The notes under the pieces are model-generated. The model saw only the letters and a list, made by a program, of their open reading frames with translations, was not told the DNA's origin and did not search any database. Shown here piece after piece: positions 14,001 to 25,426 of a stretch of DNA of 64,000 nucleotides (positions are counted from its first letter, which is position 1; each line of letters begins with the position of its first letter). The stretch is from Symsagittifera roscoffensis (Eukaryota > Xenacoelomorpha > Acoela > Convolutidae), in assembly GCF_963678635.1 (NCBI RefSeq), contig NC_087062.1, positions 46,275,758-46,339,757 of the forward strand, given 5' to 3'. Position numbers and translations under genes: made by a program.

Positions 14001-17000
14001 AATTCTGGGATGCTGTAGCAGACATCAAGCATCCAAGGCATGAGGAAGCTTTATCGGGTGTGAAAGCGAGTAAGGCTCGCCTATTGAGTGAAGCGGAGGC
14101 GCGCAGAAAAGCAAAACCGCAAGAGCTGGCAACGAAGAAGATGAAGGCGGTAACGGAAGAGACATGTGAACCGGAACCGGTGACTGCGGCGGATGACTTC
14201 AAGGTTGATTATAGGGCAGCCGCGAGGGATGCTCTTAATAGAGTGCAACAGGAACTGAAAACAAAAGAGATCGAGCAAAAAGTGAAGCTCGAATTGGAAA
14301 ATGAGAAACTACGGGAGAAACGGAATACCTTCGAGGCAACAGAAGTCGAAGAAACAAAGGCACCAAGTGCCATATGGAAGCAAAATACAATCGATAATCT
14401 CGGTAGCGGGACACCAGGTAATCAGAAATCTGAGTGAACCATCAGAGTTCACTTTAATGCATTTGGACACATATGCAGATTATCTGAGGGAGGTGGAGCC
14501 ACGCACTGAATCAAGAACTGTGCGAGTACTACTAACAACGGGTGGCCCTCGAATAAAGAAGCTTCACGGGCGCTACGTGGAAGTCTATGGACCGTATCAA
14601 GTGATGCTGAACGTGGATGGAATCAGTATCTACACTAGGACATTTGTGACAACAGACAGTGACCAAATAGGGCAGATCTATTTGGGTGAAGAAGAACTTA
14701 AAGTCCGTAGGATAGGCCATGACGGCATGATGGAGCAAGACGCGGTTCACATTGGATAGGAAGCAGATGTGACTGCACATCTGCTCGACACCAACGGAAA
14801 GAAAATTGGAGTCACAGGGCTTCTTGGCTGGAAGAGGAAGAACAGTGCGCTTAACAGTAACTTGGAAGGGTTAGCCCTAACCTGCGGGATGGCCAAAAAG
14901 CAGTACCAACTTGACATTGCTGAGAAAATCTTCGAAATCTTGTTAAATCGTTTTGGCTCAGGGCTGCAGAGACATCAAGCAATGATGCGCTTCGAGAAAC
15001 GGAGGCAACGAGAAGATGAGACGATAGACAAGTTTCTAGACGATTTGGAGATGCTGAGAAGGTGTAGCCAACCAGATGAGTCAAACAGAAGGATGAACCT
15101 GGCAGTAGCCTCAAAGTTCATCGATGGTAAGAAGAATGATGAACTTGGAACAATGTTAGCAACACATAACACACCACTCTCAACCAAAGCGCCAACACCA
15201 GAGGAATTGAGTTTCAAGTCAAAAGAACATCTTTTGCTGAAGCCTCAATCGAGATCTGGATATTACAAGAACAATTATGGCAATTTTAACAACGGACCAG
15301 CAAACCAAGGGAACAACTGGTACAAACCAAGGGACAATATGGACAAGAGGCGCTCTTGTGCAAATTGCAGTTCGACGGACCATCATGTGTCAGCATACCC
15401 AACACACAAACAGGGCATGAAAGCAATATAGCTTTAGCCTCGAGGACGAAGATGCGTCAGAAGTCGACCATGAAGATTTCATGAGAGGAGTAATTGCAAA
15501 ATTCGGCCCGAGGTGCTTCTTTTGTTACTTTGAAGGTCATTTCAAATCGGATTGTCCGCAATTTTGGTATGCTGTAGCAGACATCAAGAATCCAAGGCAT
15601 GAGGAAGCTTTATCGAGTGTGAAAGCCAGTAAGGCTCGCCTATTGAGTGAAGCGAATGCGCGCAGAAAAGAAAAACCGCAAGAGCTGGCAACGAAGAAGA
15701 TGAAGGCGGTAACGGATGAGACATGTGAACCAGAACCGGTGACTGCGGCGGATGACTTCAAGGTTGATTATAGGGCAGCCGCGAGGGATGCTCTAAATAG
15801 AGTGCAACAGGAACTGGTAACAAACGAGATCGAGCAAAAAGTGAAGCTTGAATTGGAAAATGAGAAACCACAGGAGAAGCTGAATGCCTTCGAGGCAACA
15901 GAAGTCGAAAAAACAAAGGCACCAAGTAGTTTGAGCATGAAACTAAATGTGATCTCCGGGCAGAGGTTCGGTATGGTGCCACATGGAAGCAAAATACAAT
16001 CGATAATCTCGGTAGCGGGACACCAGGTAATCAGAAATCTGAGTGAACCATCAGAGTTCACTTTGATGCATTTGGACACATATGCAGATTATCTGAGGGA
16101 GGTGGAGCCACGCACTGAATCAAGAACTGTGCGAGTACTACAAACAACGGGTGGCCCTCGAATAAAGAAGCTTCACGGGCGCTACGTGGAAGTCTATGGA
16201 CCGTATCAAGTGATGCTGAACGTGGATGGAATCAGTATCTACACTAGGACATATGTGACAACAGACAGTGACCAAATAGGGCAGATCTATTTGGGTGAAG
16301 AAGAACTTAAAGTCCGTAGGATAGGCCATGACGGCATGATGGAGCAAGACGCGGTTCACATTGGATACGAAGCAGATGTGACTGCACATCTGCTCGACAC
16401 CAACGGAAATAAAATCGGAGTCACAGGGCTTCTTGGCTGGAAGGGGAAGAGCAGTGCGCTCACCAGTAACTTGGAAGGGTTAGCCCTAAACTGCGGGATG
16501 GCCCAAAAGCAGTACCAACTTGACACTTTGAAATCTTGTTAAATCGTTTTGGCTCAGGGCTGCGGAGACATCAAGCAATGATGCGCTTCGAGAAACGGAG
16601 GCAACGAGAAGATGAGACGATAGACAAGTTTCTAGACGATTTGAAGATGCTGAGAAGGCGTAGCCAACCAGATGAGTCAAACAGAAGAATGAACCTGGCA
16701 GTAGCCCCAAAGTTCATCGATGGTGTGAAGAATGATGAACTACGAACAATGTTATTAACACATAACACACCACTTTCAACCAATGCCCCAACACCAGAGG
16801 AGTTGAGTTTCAAATCAAAAGAATATATTTTGCTGAAGCATCCATCGAGATCTGGATATTACAAGAAGAATTATGGCAATTTTAACAACGGACCAGCAAA
16901 CCAAGGGAACAACTGGTACAAACCAAGGGACGATATGGACAAGAGGCGCTCTTGTGCAAATTGCAGTTCGACGGACCATCATGTGTCAGCATGCCCAACT

Positions 17001-18028
17001 TACAAACAGGGCATGAAAGCAATAGGCTTTAGCCTCGAGGACGATGATGCGTCAGAAGTCGACCATGAAGATTTCATGAGAGGAGTAATTGCAAAATTCG
17101 GCCCGAGGTGAATCTTTTGTAACTTGGAAGGTCATTTCAAATCGGATTGTCCGCAATTTTGGTATGCTGTAGCAGACATCAAGAATCCAAGGCATGAGGC
17201 AGCTTTATCGGTTGAGAAAGCCAGTAAGGCTCGCCTATTGAGTGAAGCGGAGGTGCGCAGAAAAGAAAAACCGCAAGAGCTGGCAACGAAGAAGATGAAG
17301 GCGGTAACGGATGAGACATGTGAACCAGAACCGTTGACTGCGGCGGATGACTTCAAGGTTGATTATAGGGCAGCCGCGAGGGATGCTCTAAATAGAGTGC
17401 AACAGGAACTGGTAACAAACGAGATCGAGCAAAAAGTGAAGCTTGAATTGGAAAATGAGAAACCACAGGAGAAGCTGAATGCCTTCGAGGCAACAGAAGT
17501 CGAAAAAACAAAGGCATCAAGTAGTTTGAGCATGAAACTAAATGTGATCTCCGGGCAGAGGTTCGGTATGGTACCACAAGGAAGCAAAATACAATCGATA
17601 ATCTCGGTAGCGTTACACCAGGTAATCAGAAATCTGAGTGAACTATCAGAGTTCACTTTGATGCATTTGGACACATATGCAGATTATCTGAGGGAGGTGG
17701 AGCCACGCACTGAATCAAGAACTGTGCGAGTACTACTAACAACGGGTGGCCCTCGAATAAAGAAGCTTCACGGGCGCTACGTGGAAGTCCACGGACCGTA
17801 TCAAGTGATGCTGAACGTGGATGGAATCAGTATCTACACTAGGACATATGTGACAACAGACAGTGACCAATTAGGGCAGATCTATTTGGGTGAAGAAGAA
17901 CTTAAATTCCGTAGGATAGGCCATGACGGCATGATGGAGCAAGACGCGGTTCACATTGGATACGAAGCAGATGTGACTGCACATCTGCTCGACACAAACG
18001 GAAAGAAAATCGGAGTCACAGGGCTTCT
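11008..18028 (+). repeat. Five tandem copies of one gag segment (capsid end to just before protease)
   Basis: The same segment recurs in direct orientation with starts at about 11,008, 12,585, 13,285, 14,843 and 16,452 (marker CAGTGCGCTTA, or CAGTGCGCTCA at 16,452). It ends at about 18,028, immediately before the protease region. Four units are about 1.56-1.61 kb and one is only about 0.7 kb. Each full unit runs from late capsid through paired zinc motifs (CANC...H and CFFCNLEGHFKSDC) and a Lys/Glu-rich helix to the residues just before the protease. Between units the same short joining sequence (GGCTGGAAGAGGAAGA) recurs, which points to repeated unequal exchange from one original junction. 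A normal gypsy element has one such segment. Confidence 0.9.
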
Positions 18029-19051
18029 GGACACAAGAGCGGTAGTGAGCGTGATGCCGATAAAAACTTGGGAGAGAATGGGCTTCACGAGGGAAGATCC
18101 AATTCTGACAAATCTCCGACTGGCCGCGGCCAATCGAGGAGCGAATTACGTAGCCTGAAGAACACCAATAACGGTCCTACACATGGGAGGACGGAATCTT
18201 TGGATGAGCTTCCTGATAGTAAAGAATATGGATGACTCCGACCAATTCATCTTGGGCAGAGATTTTGTCAGGAATTTCGACGTGATGATTGACTTGAACA
18301 ACGGTCTAATAAGGATTAGAAACCCGGACCGGAAATATATTGAGAAACCAATTAATAGAATCATAACAGATGAAAATAAGGTACCAATCTTTTTAGATAG
18401 AAAGGTAAAACTACAGCCGGGACATAGAATGAGGAATTTGAATTCACTAAGTGATAGTAAACAGGTTTGTTTAGTACCGAATCCAAATAGTCAAAGTTCA
18501 GTGATTTTAGGCCGGAGCTTCTCGGTAACTCGAAACGGACTGTGTGTCAGTGTGTTATTGAACACACTGGACACCACGGTTTCAATCCAGCGTGGAAAGA
18601 AACTTGCTTACGGTTTTCTGATGAGGACCGACTATGAAGAGACACAAAACTTGAAGAGATATAGTGTGAAAGACTGTCCTTGTCATGCAAATAATAATAA
18701 AATTTTAAAGAGGATTAATGAATTAAAATCTATTCATAAACTGTTTTCATTGAAGTCCGAAGCGGACAACGGTTTGTCGAGCTGCTCGAATTTTCCGGAA
18801 CGCCCCTCGTCATTTGAACTAGAATCTGACAAAGCGGTTTTGCCAGAAATGAAAACACTTAAAAGGGAAAATAGGTGAGGGAGGTTTTGAATTATTGCGG
18901 GCGGTTTCAAATCGGAACGCGGATGTATTTTCAAAACATAAGGCAGATATCGGTTGTTGCAATTTCGTCGAACACCAGATCGAATTAGAAGAAGGCGCCG
19001 TTCCGCACAGGGAAAGCGCAAGACGAATGACGCCACATAAATCGGAAGCGT
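12802..19051 (+). repeat. Near-identical duplicate of 1-6,250
   Basis: Every landmark in 1-6,250 reappears here 12,801 bases later, including gag unit starts, protease and linker. I noticed only three or four base differences, near 3,327/16,128, 4,772/17,573 and 285/13,086. Sequence identity ends at the same point in both copies: after 6,250 the left copy continues into non-coding DNA, while this copy continues into RT. The identity is far higher than that between tandem gag units within one copy, so this duplication is much younger than the gag amplification. Confidence 0.9.
18029..18340 (+). mobile_element. Retropepsin-like protease region of copy B
   Basis: The segment follows the last gag unit and has the arrangement of a gypsy aspartic protease: an active-site-like strand at its start, then the downstream ILGRDFVRNFDVMIDL motif at about 18,250-18,300. 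It belongs to the fossil element. A linker of about 550 bases follows before the RT. Confidence 0.6.
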
Positions 19052-19975
19052 TTCGAGCTGAAAGAAAAATGCTGCTCGAATACGACATGATAGAACCCTC
19101 AAAATTGCCATGGGCTTGCGTGGTTGTAATGACGAAAAAGAAAGGGGGCAGCTTAGGCTTTGTCGCAACTTTCGCTACTTGAACGCGGTAACAATAAATG
19201 ATGCGTACCCGATACCGCGGATAGACGAGAGCCTCTCTAAATTTGGCGATGCCAAGTTCTTCATCACATTGACCTTGGGTTCTGCCTTCTGGCAGGTCCC
19301 TCTGCGTAAGAAGGATAGAGAAAAGACCGGATTCGCTTGCGAGTTGGGGTTGTACCAGTGGACGAGGATGCCCTTCAGCTTGTGCAACGCAACGGCCACT
19401 TTTCAAAGACTGATGGCTCAGGCTTTAACCAGAGTGACGAAGAAGTGCGGGAATCTTGTGATGTGTTACGTGGATGACGTGGTCATAGCAACACCAACCC
19501 TGGAAGATCATATTGATCGGCTCGATGAGGTCTTTGAATGCATGAAGAGAGCAGGCTTGAAATGCAAACCATAGAAATGTGAAATCCTGAGAGTTTCATT
19601 CAAGTATCTAGGAAAAGTGGTGGACAGACATGGTGTGAGGCCGGACCCGGAAGCAGTAGAGGCTGTGCTGCTGACATGGAAGGCTCCCAGAACGGACACA
19701 CAGCTCAAAAGTTTTCTAGGTTTGGCCAATTTTTACCGTTCATAAAAAGATTATGCAGACAAGTTCATAAAAGGATATGCAGAAGCTGATGCGCAACAAA
19801 GGAAAGAAATTCGAATGGAGCGATGAAGCTCAAGTTGTCTTCGAGAACATAAAGCGGGAACTGTGCGAAGCGACAGTGCTAGGCATGCCTACTGAAAAAG
19901 GCATGTATGCTCTTGACACAGACGCATCAGTAGTAGCCATCTCGGGAAAACTGCATCAGGAGCAGGAATGGAATT
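18895..19975 (+). mobile_element. Reverse transcriptase region (with part of RNase H) of copy B
   Basis: Typical Ty3/gypsy RT blocks are readable: RRMTPHKSEA and LLEYDMIEPS, FRYLNAVTINDAYPIPRID, TLGSAFWQVPLRKKDREKTG, QWTRMPFSLCNATATFQRLM and the catalytic-palm motif CYVDDVVIATPTLEDHIDRL (about 19,462-19,521). A short connection/RNase H-like stretch with LDTDASVVAISG follows near 19,912-19,950. It is part of the fossil element and broken. Confidence 0.85.
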
Positions 19976-20929
19976 GATAAGCAAAAGAAAACCGTTACCT
20001 TTGAGGACCAGGATAAGGAAGGCGAGAAGGTTAAACGAAACCTGGGGCGAGATTGTTTGTCCGGGGAGACGAACAGTGATAAGAGCCGGCGAGTTCAAGA
20101 TCAACACCCGGGACAAGGAAGTTTGTCCGGGAGTCTGATGTAGATGAAAAAATTCCTGATGAGGAGTAGGACCTGGAGAATACAGTTTTGTCCGGGGCGT
20201 TCAGATGGATGCGAAGAACGCACAGAACTGATCCAGAGGAGGGGACGTGCTCTATCGCAGACTCTTCAATGAATGACAACTCCCGGAACTCAGGAAGCGA
20301 CACCTACTCAGACAGGAACTCGAGCACAGGATCGGAACTGTCAGAGCTAGCGATCCACACACAACTAGTGGAGACTCGAGCAAGGGATCTGGACAGGGAG
20401 GTATATCAAGACCCTGACAGTGATCGCTGCCTCATACCAGGTGGAAAAGTCTTTGATAACGCAGCGGATGATCTGGAAACAATGGCGGTATCGAAACGTT
20501 CTATAAGTCTGTTGCCACAAACAGAGGTAGTCAGGACTGATCTTCAGCCGTTCGAACAAGAAACACAGCCGTTTGCGAAGATTTGGTGCGTTAAGATGGA
20601 AGAAGATACGCATCAGCCCAATGAGCTGAATAGTCAGATGAGGGTCATGATGACGTACTTGAAGGCGAGATACAGACTCTCGGACCTACTAAGAGCGCAG
20701 AGAAATGACCGCATGACAAGCAACCTGAAAAGGTGGATCAAAAATGGTGCTCCGGACAAAAGAGAACTGGAGGAAGACAGTTACCGTATTCTGAAACAGT
20801 ACTTTATGCAGAAAGAAGGAAGGCTATATCTGAACAAGGACGGGTTCGTGGCTTGCAAGAGAACGAAGAAGACAAATTCCTGTACAAGTATAACGCGATA
20901 GTGTTGCCGCAACTCTATCAGACAGAACC

Positions 20930-21970
20930 TTTATTCAAGTCGCATGATCAGATGGGCCATCAGGGAATGGACAAAGTATATCAGAGGATCCTGAAGCGCT
21001 TTGAGTGGCCTGGAATGAAGAAGGCATGCGAGAAGTAGGTAACAGCATGTCTTTCATGCCAACAGGTCAAAGATCCAAGGAAACTGCGATTTCCTTTGCA
21101 GCCGATCGAGTCGTCTGAATTCAACGAGGTGGTGAAGATTGATCACCATAAGATATGCATGACAGATAGTGCTTATAATCAAGTCTTGGTCATGATAGAT
21201 CACTTCACAAAGTATGCAGAGGCATTCCCCTGCATAACTGCCTCAGCGGAAGAGACGTGCGATCACACGATCAATACGTGGATAGCGAGACATGGTTGTC
21301 CGATGACATTTCAATCGGATATAGAACAGCTTTTGTGGGAGAACTCACGAAAGAGCTTATGAGACGCTCACAGGTTGCTCAAGCTCACTCCACGACATAC
21401 CATCCCCAGACGAATGGCTTAGTGGAAAGGCAGAATCGAACGTTAGTATCGATGCTGAGGGTTTATTGTTCCAGGTACATGACCGATTGAGACAGATACC
21501 TTCCACAAGTGATGGGAGCTTATAACAGCACGCAACATTCCACCACTGGAGTTAGTCCACACATGATGCAAACTGGACACGAGAAGTCTTTGCCCTTGAC
21601 CTTCTTCTACCCAGAGTATGAGGGTAGGAAAACGTCACCACAGATCTTTGTGAGGGATGTGATTAGACGTCAACAGGACTTAAACGACTTATGAAGACAA
21701 AATACTCAGCAGGCACAGGCAAGGCAGAGGAAAAGATTTGACAAGAAAGCAAATGGTGCAAAACTTATTCGGTAGAAGACTATGTATGGTTATTTTAGAC
21801 CGTCATACCACCGAAAGTAACGAAAAAGCACCTAAAAAAGTGGAGGGGACCGTTCATGATTACGGAAGTGCACCAAGAGGGACGCTTTTATAGACTGAGT
21901 ACTGGCCGAGTCGCTCATTATGAAAACATTAAGCCACACAACCCATCGACAGAAGATTGGTGTATACCTG
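20930..21970 (+). mobile_element. Integrase region of copy B
   Basis: The region begins with an H2C2 zinc-binding segment (HDQMGHQGMDKVYQRI...CLSCQQ, about 20,943-21,066). It continues into a catalytic core with VMIDHFTKYAEAFPC and, further on, TTYHPQTNGLVERQNRTL (about 21,396-21,450). It ends with a C-terminal SH3/chromo-like segment (GPF.ITEVHQEGRFYRLSTG, about 21,850-21,910). These are hallmarks of gypsy integrases. It belongs to the fossil element. Confidence 0.8.
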
Positions 21971-22271
21971 CAGACATATAAGAGGGGGGTTATCTGATGA
22001 CGGACCCTGCTTGTGAGGTCAACGAGAAGGGCACCAGGGAAAAGAACGATGGAATTGAAGTCGTAGAGTAAGGAACAAGTCCACCACTGGACCTGGATCC
22101 AAACGAGGTGATTGAAGCGGATGAAGAAACTTTACCCTACGCAGAGGAGGACTGGCAAGACCCCGAACAAATGGAGGTCCTCAAGATTTTGGAACCGGAA
22201 CAATACAGACTCGACAGAACGACAGGACAAGATCCAGGAAGAAATATAACACTTACGGTGACGACTTCCTA

Positions 22272-23285
22272 GTGGACAGGATAGATCTGAAGAAGATAGT
22301 GGAAGAAGTAGTGGGTCTAGAAGAAATAACTGTGTCACAAGACATTGAAATAGTCGATGATCACGACGAGGAGTGGGTCGATGACCGGTCCAAGCCCGAG
22401 GTAGAATTCGACGACGAGCAACAGCAGTCATATGAACAAGGCTTGACAAATCTGCGTGTCTTGGAATGGCTGAACGAAATAACGTCGGACCCAAAGGAGA
22501 CCACTGTCACGATTCAAGATGTAGATCGTGAGAGCATGAAATACATGAAAACCGAGCGAGAGGATCCTTCCTGGGCTGCCCAGGAAGGGCGACTACTCAT
22601 TCCGGCTTCCAATCTTGACTTGATATCCGGTATGCAACCGACGGGGACGTCGATGGATATTTTTGTCCGGGGAGTGGGGTTAGGACTTACCCAAACTGAA
22701 AATTTATTAATAAAAAAATTAAGAATAGCAAGAGAGACAGGATATTTAGAAGTGGAAACCCTCGAGGACCCTAAGAAACCGGACATAGGGAGGGTAGTTG
22801 AGTCATATTTTAACTTACCAAATGAATATTCAAGTAGCATAATACTAACAAATAGCGATTTCATACTCACAAATAGAACATGTGCGATAGCAATCACCGC
22901 AAACATGAGTTTTAAGACAGCGTTAGCAGCAGATATTGAGAGGGAATATAAAAACATAGAGTTCCTTTGGAAGCAAAAACCAGGAATAGGGGGCGTAGCA
23001 GCCTTGCCTCCGGCGGCGTCACAGATACCGCGAAAGTACTTCCGCTTCTTGGCGACGAGGGCGACGAAGAAGCGGCACGTGGATCCAGAAAAACTAGTCT
23101 TGTCCTTGACGAGATTGAGAGACTTCCTCGTGGAAAGGGAAGTGAAGGAGCTTTTGCTTCCCGTGTACGATCCGAACAGAGGACGACTACATCCACGGGA
23201 GCTGTACGCACTGATACACGTAATCTTCTCTGATACCAATATACAAGTATACCTACATAAAAAATATTACTTAAGTATAAGCTGA
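22272..23285 (+). mobile_element. Macro-domain-like (TARG1/OARD1-like) segment at the end of pol, copy B
   Basis: After integrase comes an acidic linker, then about 150 residues whose last 100 resemble the macro fold of terminal ADP-ribose glycohydrolase TARG1 (OARD1). The strand-like RKYFRFLATRATKKRHVDP corresponds to RYIYYLITKKRASHKPT of the human protein. It is followed by a helix with SLTRLRDFLVEREVKEL, a strand-loop LLPVYDPNRGRL, a helix ELYALIHVIF and a final strand NIQVYLHKKYY. In macro domains this part binds ADP-ribose. The likeness was read by eye and activity is not claimed. It is part of the fossil element. It could instead be an unrelated alpha/beta domain. Confidence 0.55.
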
Positions 23286-23672
23286 GTTTAGATGGCATAC
23301 AATGGGTGTCATACTAAGTGTGTGTTGTGTGTGAGATGTGTGTTATTTTATCTTATGTGTTATGTTATTAAGACTCTGGGTAGAAGGAGTTAGTGACCAT
23401 GAACAATTGAATGACAATCTTAGGAATAGATCCAAAGTTTGGACTGTCCAATTTCAGGTCGAATTCCAAAAATTTATAAACTGATTGATTTTAATAAATT
23501 TTAGGATCAAAATCTTTTAATATCACTGTTTTAAAAAAAAATTTACAAGAAAATTTGTGTAAAACTGACAAGTTTGATATTTGTGACCTCTTTTCTAGAT
23601 CTTGATTGATCGTTTAATTACTCACTTGGGTTCAAATCATTGAACGAAAAACAGAATCAAATCTGAAAGAGA
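23286..23672. other. Gene-free AT-rich spacer inside the gypsy region
   Basis: No coding signal is seen. There is a GT-rich simple repeat at about 23,315-23,350, followed by A/T-rich DNA. It separates the macro-like segment from the SGNH-like block and could be an internal spacer or the junction of two elements. No match to 6,251-9,107 was seen that would make it an LTR. Confidence 0.5.
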
Positions 23673-25421
23673 ATGGATAATTTCAACCTAGTCGAATTGA
23701 TGAACCTGGCAGAGGCATATGTAGGACCAATGGTAGATGCGATCTATCGGAGGCATATGAATCGAGACTTCGCTCTCGAGGACCCAGAGGTAGTCCTGTT
23801 GCTGACCGCCTTGATAAAATCTTGGGGCATGATAACCGTGGGGACCGCCCCACGGAAGTCTTATTGATGGCAGCATATGGAGAAAGGGGAGTGCTAAACC
23901 GCCCAAACATGAGAGTGATGAGGTGGAGAAACGGGACTCTCTCAGGGAGTGGCTTGGCGAACGAGCCTGGGTTGGGAAGTTCAAGGACCTACCAGCCAGG
24001 TGAGATGCCTTCTCCCACCAAGCCTAAGCCTGGACTGAGGAGGATGCATCAGGAGATGAACAGCGAGGCTGCCTCGTCTAGTTCACAACTGATAGGGCGA
24101 GAGTAGAAGAGGAGGTTCAAACGAACGAGACTATGCAAGATCTCAATGGGACGACAGAAGAACTAGAGAAGACTAGAAGGGAGCTGGACGAGATGACCAT
24201 CTGCACTCATTTCGGATGGTGGAGCTGATGAACCCAGGGGGAATCCCTAATGTGATGATCCTAGTAGGGACAAATAACATCTCGAGAGGCTCAAATGAGG
24301 AAGAGGCACTATGGGAATAGATGATGGTGTGCCTATTTACTACTCTCTGGCAGAAGTTCAACTGCGCGGTACTGACCGTCTGCACTGTGCCAATGAGCAC
24401 GAAGACGTTGACAGCAACAGGGAGAAAACACAATGAAGGAGCAATCAGGTGGAACAACATCCTAAGGAATCTTGCGAGTCGGAATGCTGGACGGATGATC
24501 CTTATGGATATTGAGCACAAGCTGAGAGCTATGGATCAGGTCAGACTGACTACTGACGGCATCCACTTTGATAGCATCAAAGGACAAGCCTGGTTGAACC
24601 GAGTCTTCCAAGAGCGATTAGTTGAAATGAAAGTAGAGCTCTTTGCCACGAGAGTGCTGAAGAAGGGAGAAACATCGAATAAACCGGCAATTTCAACCTT
24701 TGTGCCTCCTAACTTGGAAGCACGTTTGGGAACGGTCCCAGCCGTGACGAGCTATAGGCCGCAGAGCTCTAGCGAGCCAGGGCAAAGAACGGACGTACAA
24801 GATCGATGGGGAGAAGCGCCCGCGAGACGAACCATCAATCCTAGACGAAGACTGGGGCCTGTCAACCCGACAGCGGAAACGACCCGCACCTCTAGATCGG
24901 ACACGAGATCAGAGATGACGAGCACCAGTCGAGAGGAGCGACGCTCAAACAGGAGCTCTTTGATGTGGTCGAGGCCCATATCTTCTCCCTGGCACATATA
25001 CAAGGATGATCTGATGAAACTGAACCTTCAGACGGTGAGCATTGCATCAGATGACATGAGGATGTTGAACGGAGCGAGATTGTCTGTCAACAGACTGTAC
25101 TCGACAACAGGTGTGGACTGGTTAATAGCTGCTGGCATTAACTTCAGCTCTACAACGGCCTTGAGGTTTGCCGATTTAGAGGGACTGCCCTCGAACAATA
25201 CAATGGGCCCAGTGAATGCAAGATCGTTACAAGACATGAAACTGAATCATGACGAAGGAAATCGAGAGGAGAGACCTGGAAGATTCCTGATGACGAGGGC
25301 GCCAATTGGACAACATGTGAAGATGTTCCGGCAGGTGAAAGCACCCCCAGGCCACGTGAAAGAAAGAGCGTATCCGAAAAAAGTGAATCAGGAAGTGATG
25401 TTCAGAAATACGGTGGGTTGA
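23673..25421 (+). mobile_element. SGNH/GDSL-hydrolase-like block downstream of pol
   Basis: Plus-strand sequence here holds two hallmarks of SGNH hydrolases in the right order and spacing: a block III-like strand MILVGTNNISRGS (about 24,255-24,293) and a block V-like LTTDGIHFDSIKGQAWLN (about 24,550-24,600) with the Asp-x-x-His pair. Such enzymes hydrolyse esters, and esterase domains are known in some CR1-type LINE ORF1 proteins. A basic, Ser/Thr/Arg-rich stretch follows (about 24,750-24,960). The block is part of the fossil region and broken. Membership in the gypsy element is inferred from orientation only. Confidence 0.6.
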
Positions 25422-25426
25422 AGGCG

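Noticed and set aside
20150-20180. CTGATGAG hammerhead-like start within the gypsy pol region
   Set aside because: There is no GAAA partner, and it lies in coding-derived sequence.
22514-23239. Long minus-strand frame opposite the macro-like segment
   Set aside because: It is a shadow of the plus-strand coding region. Its Ser/Arg-rich composition mirrors the sense frame and it has no motif.
23628-23650. tRNA B-box-like GGGTTCAAATC
   Set aside because: No A box or cloverleaf could be placed upstream.
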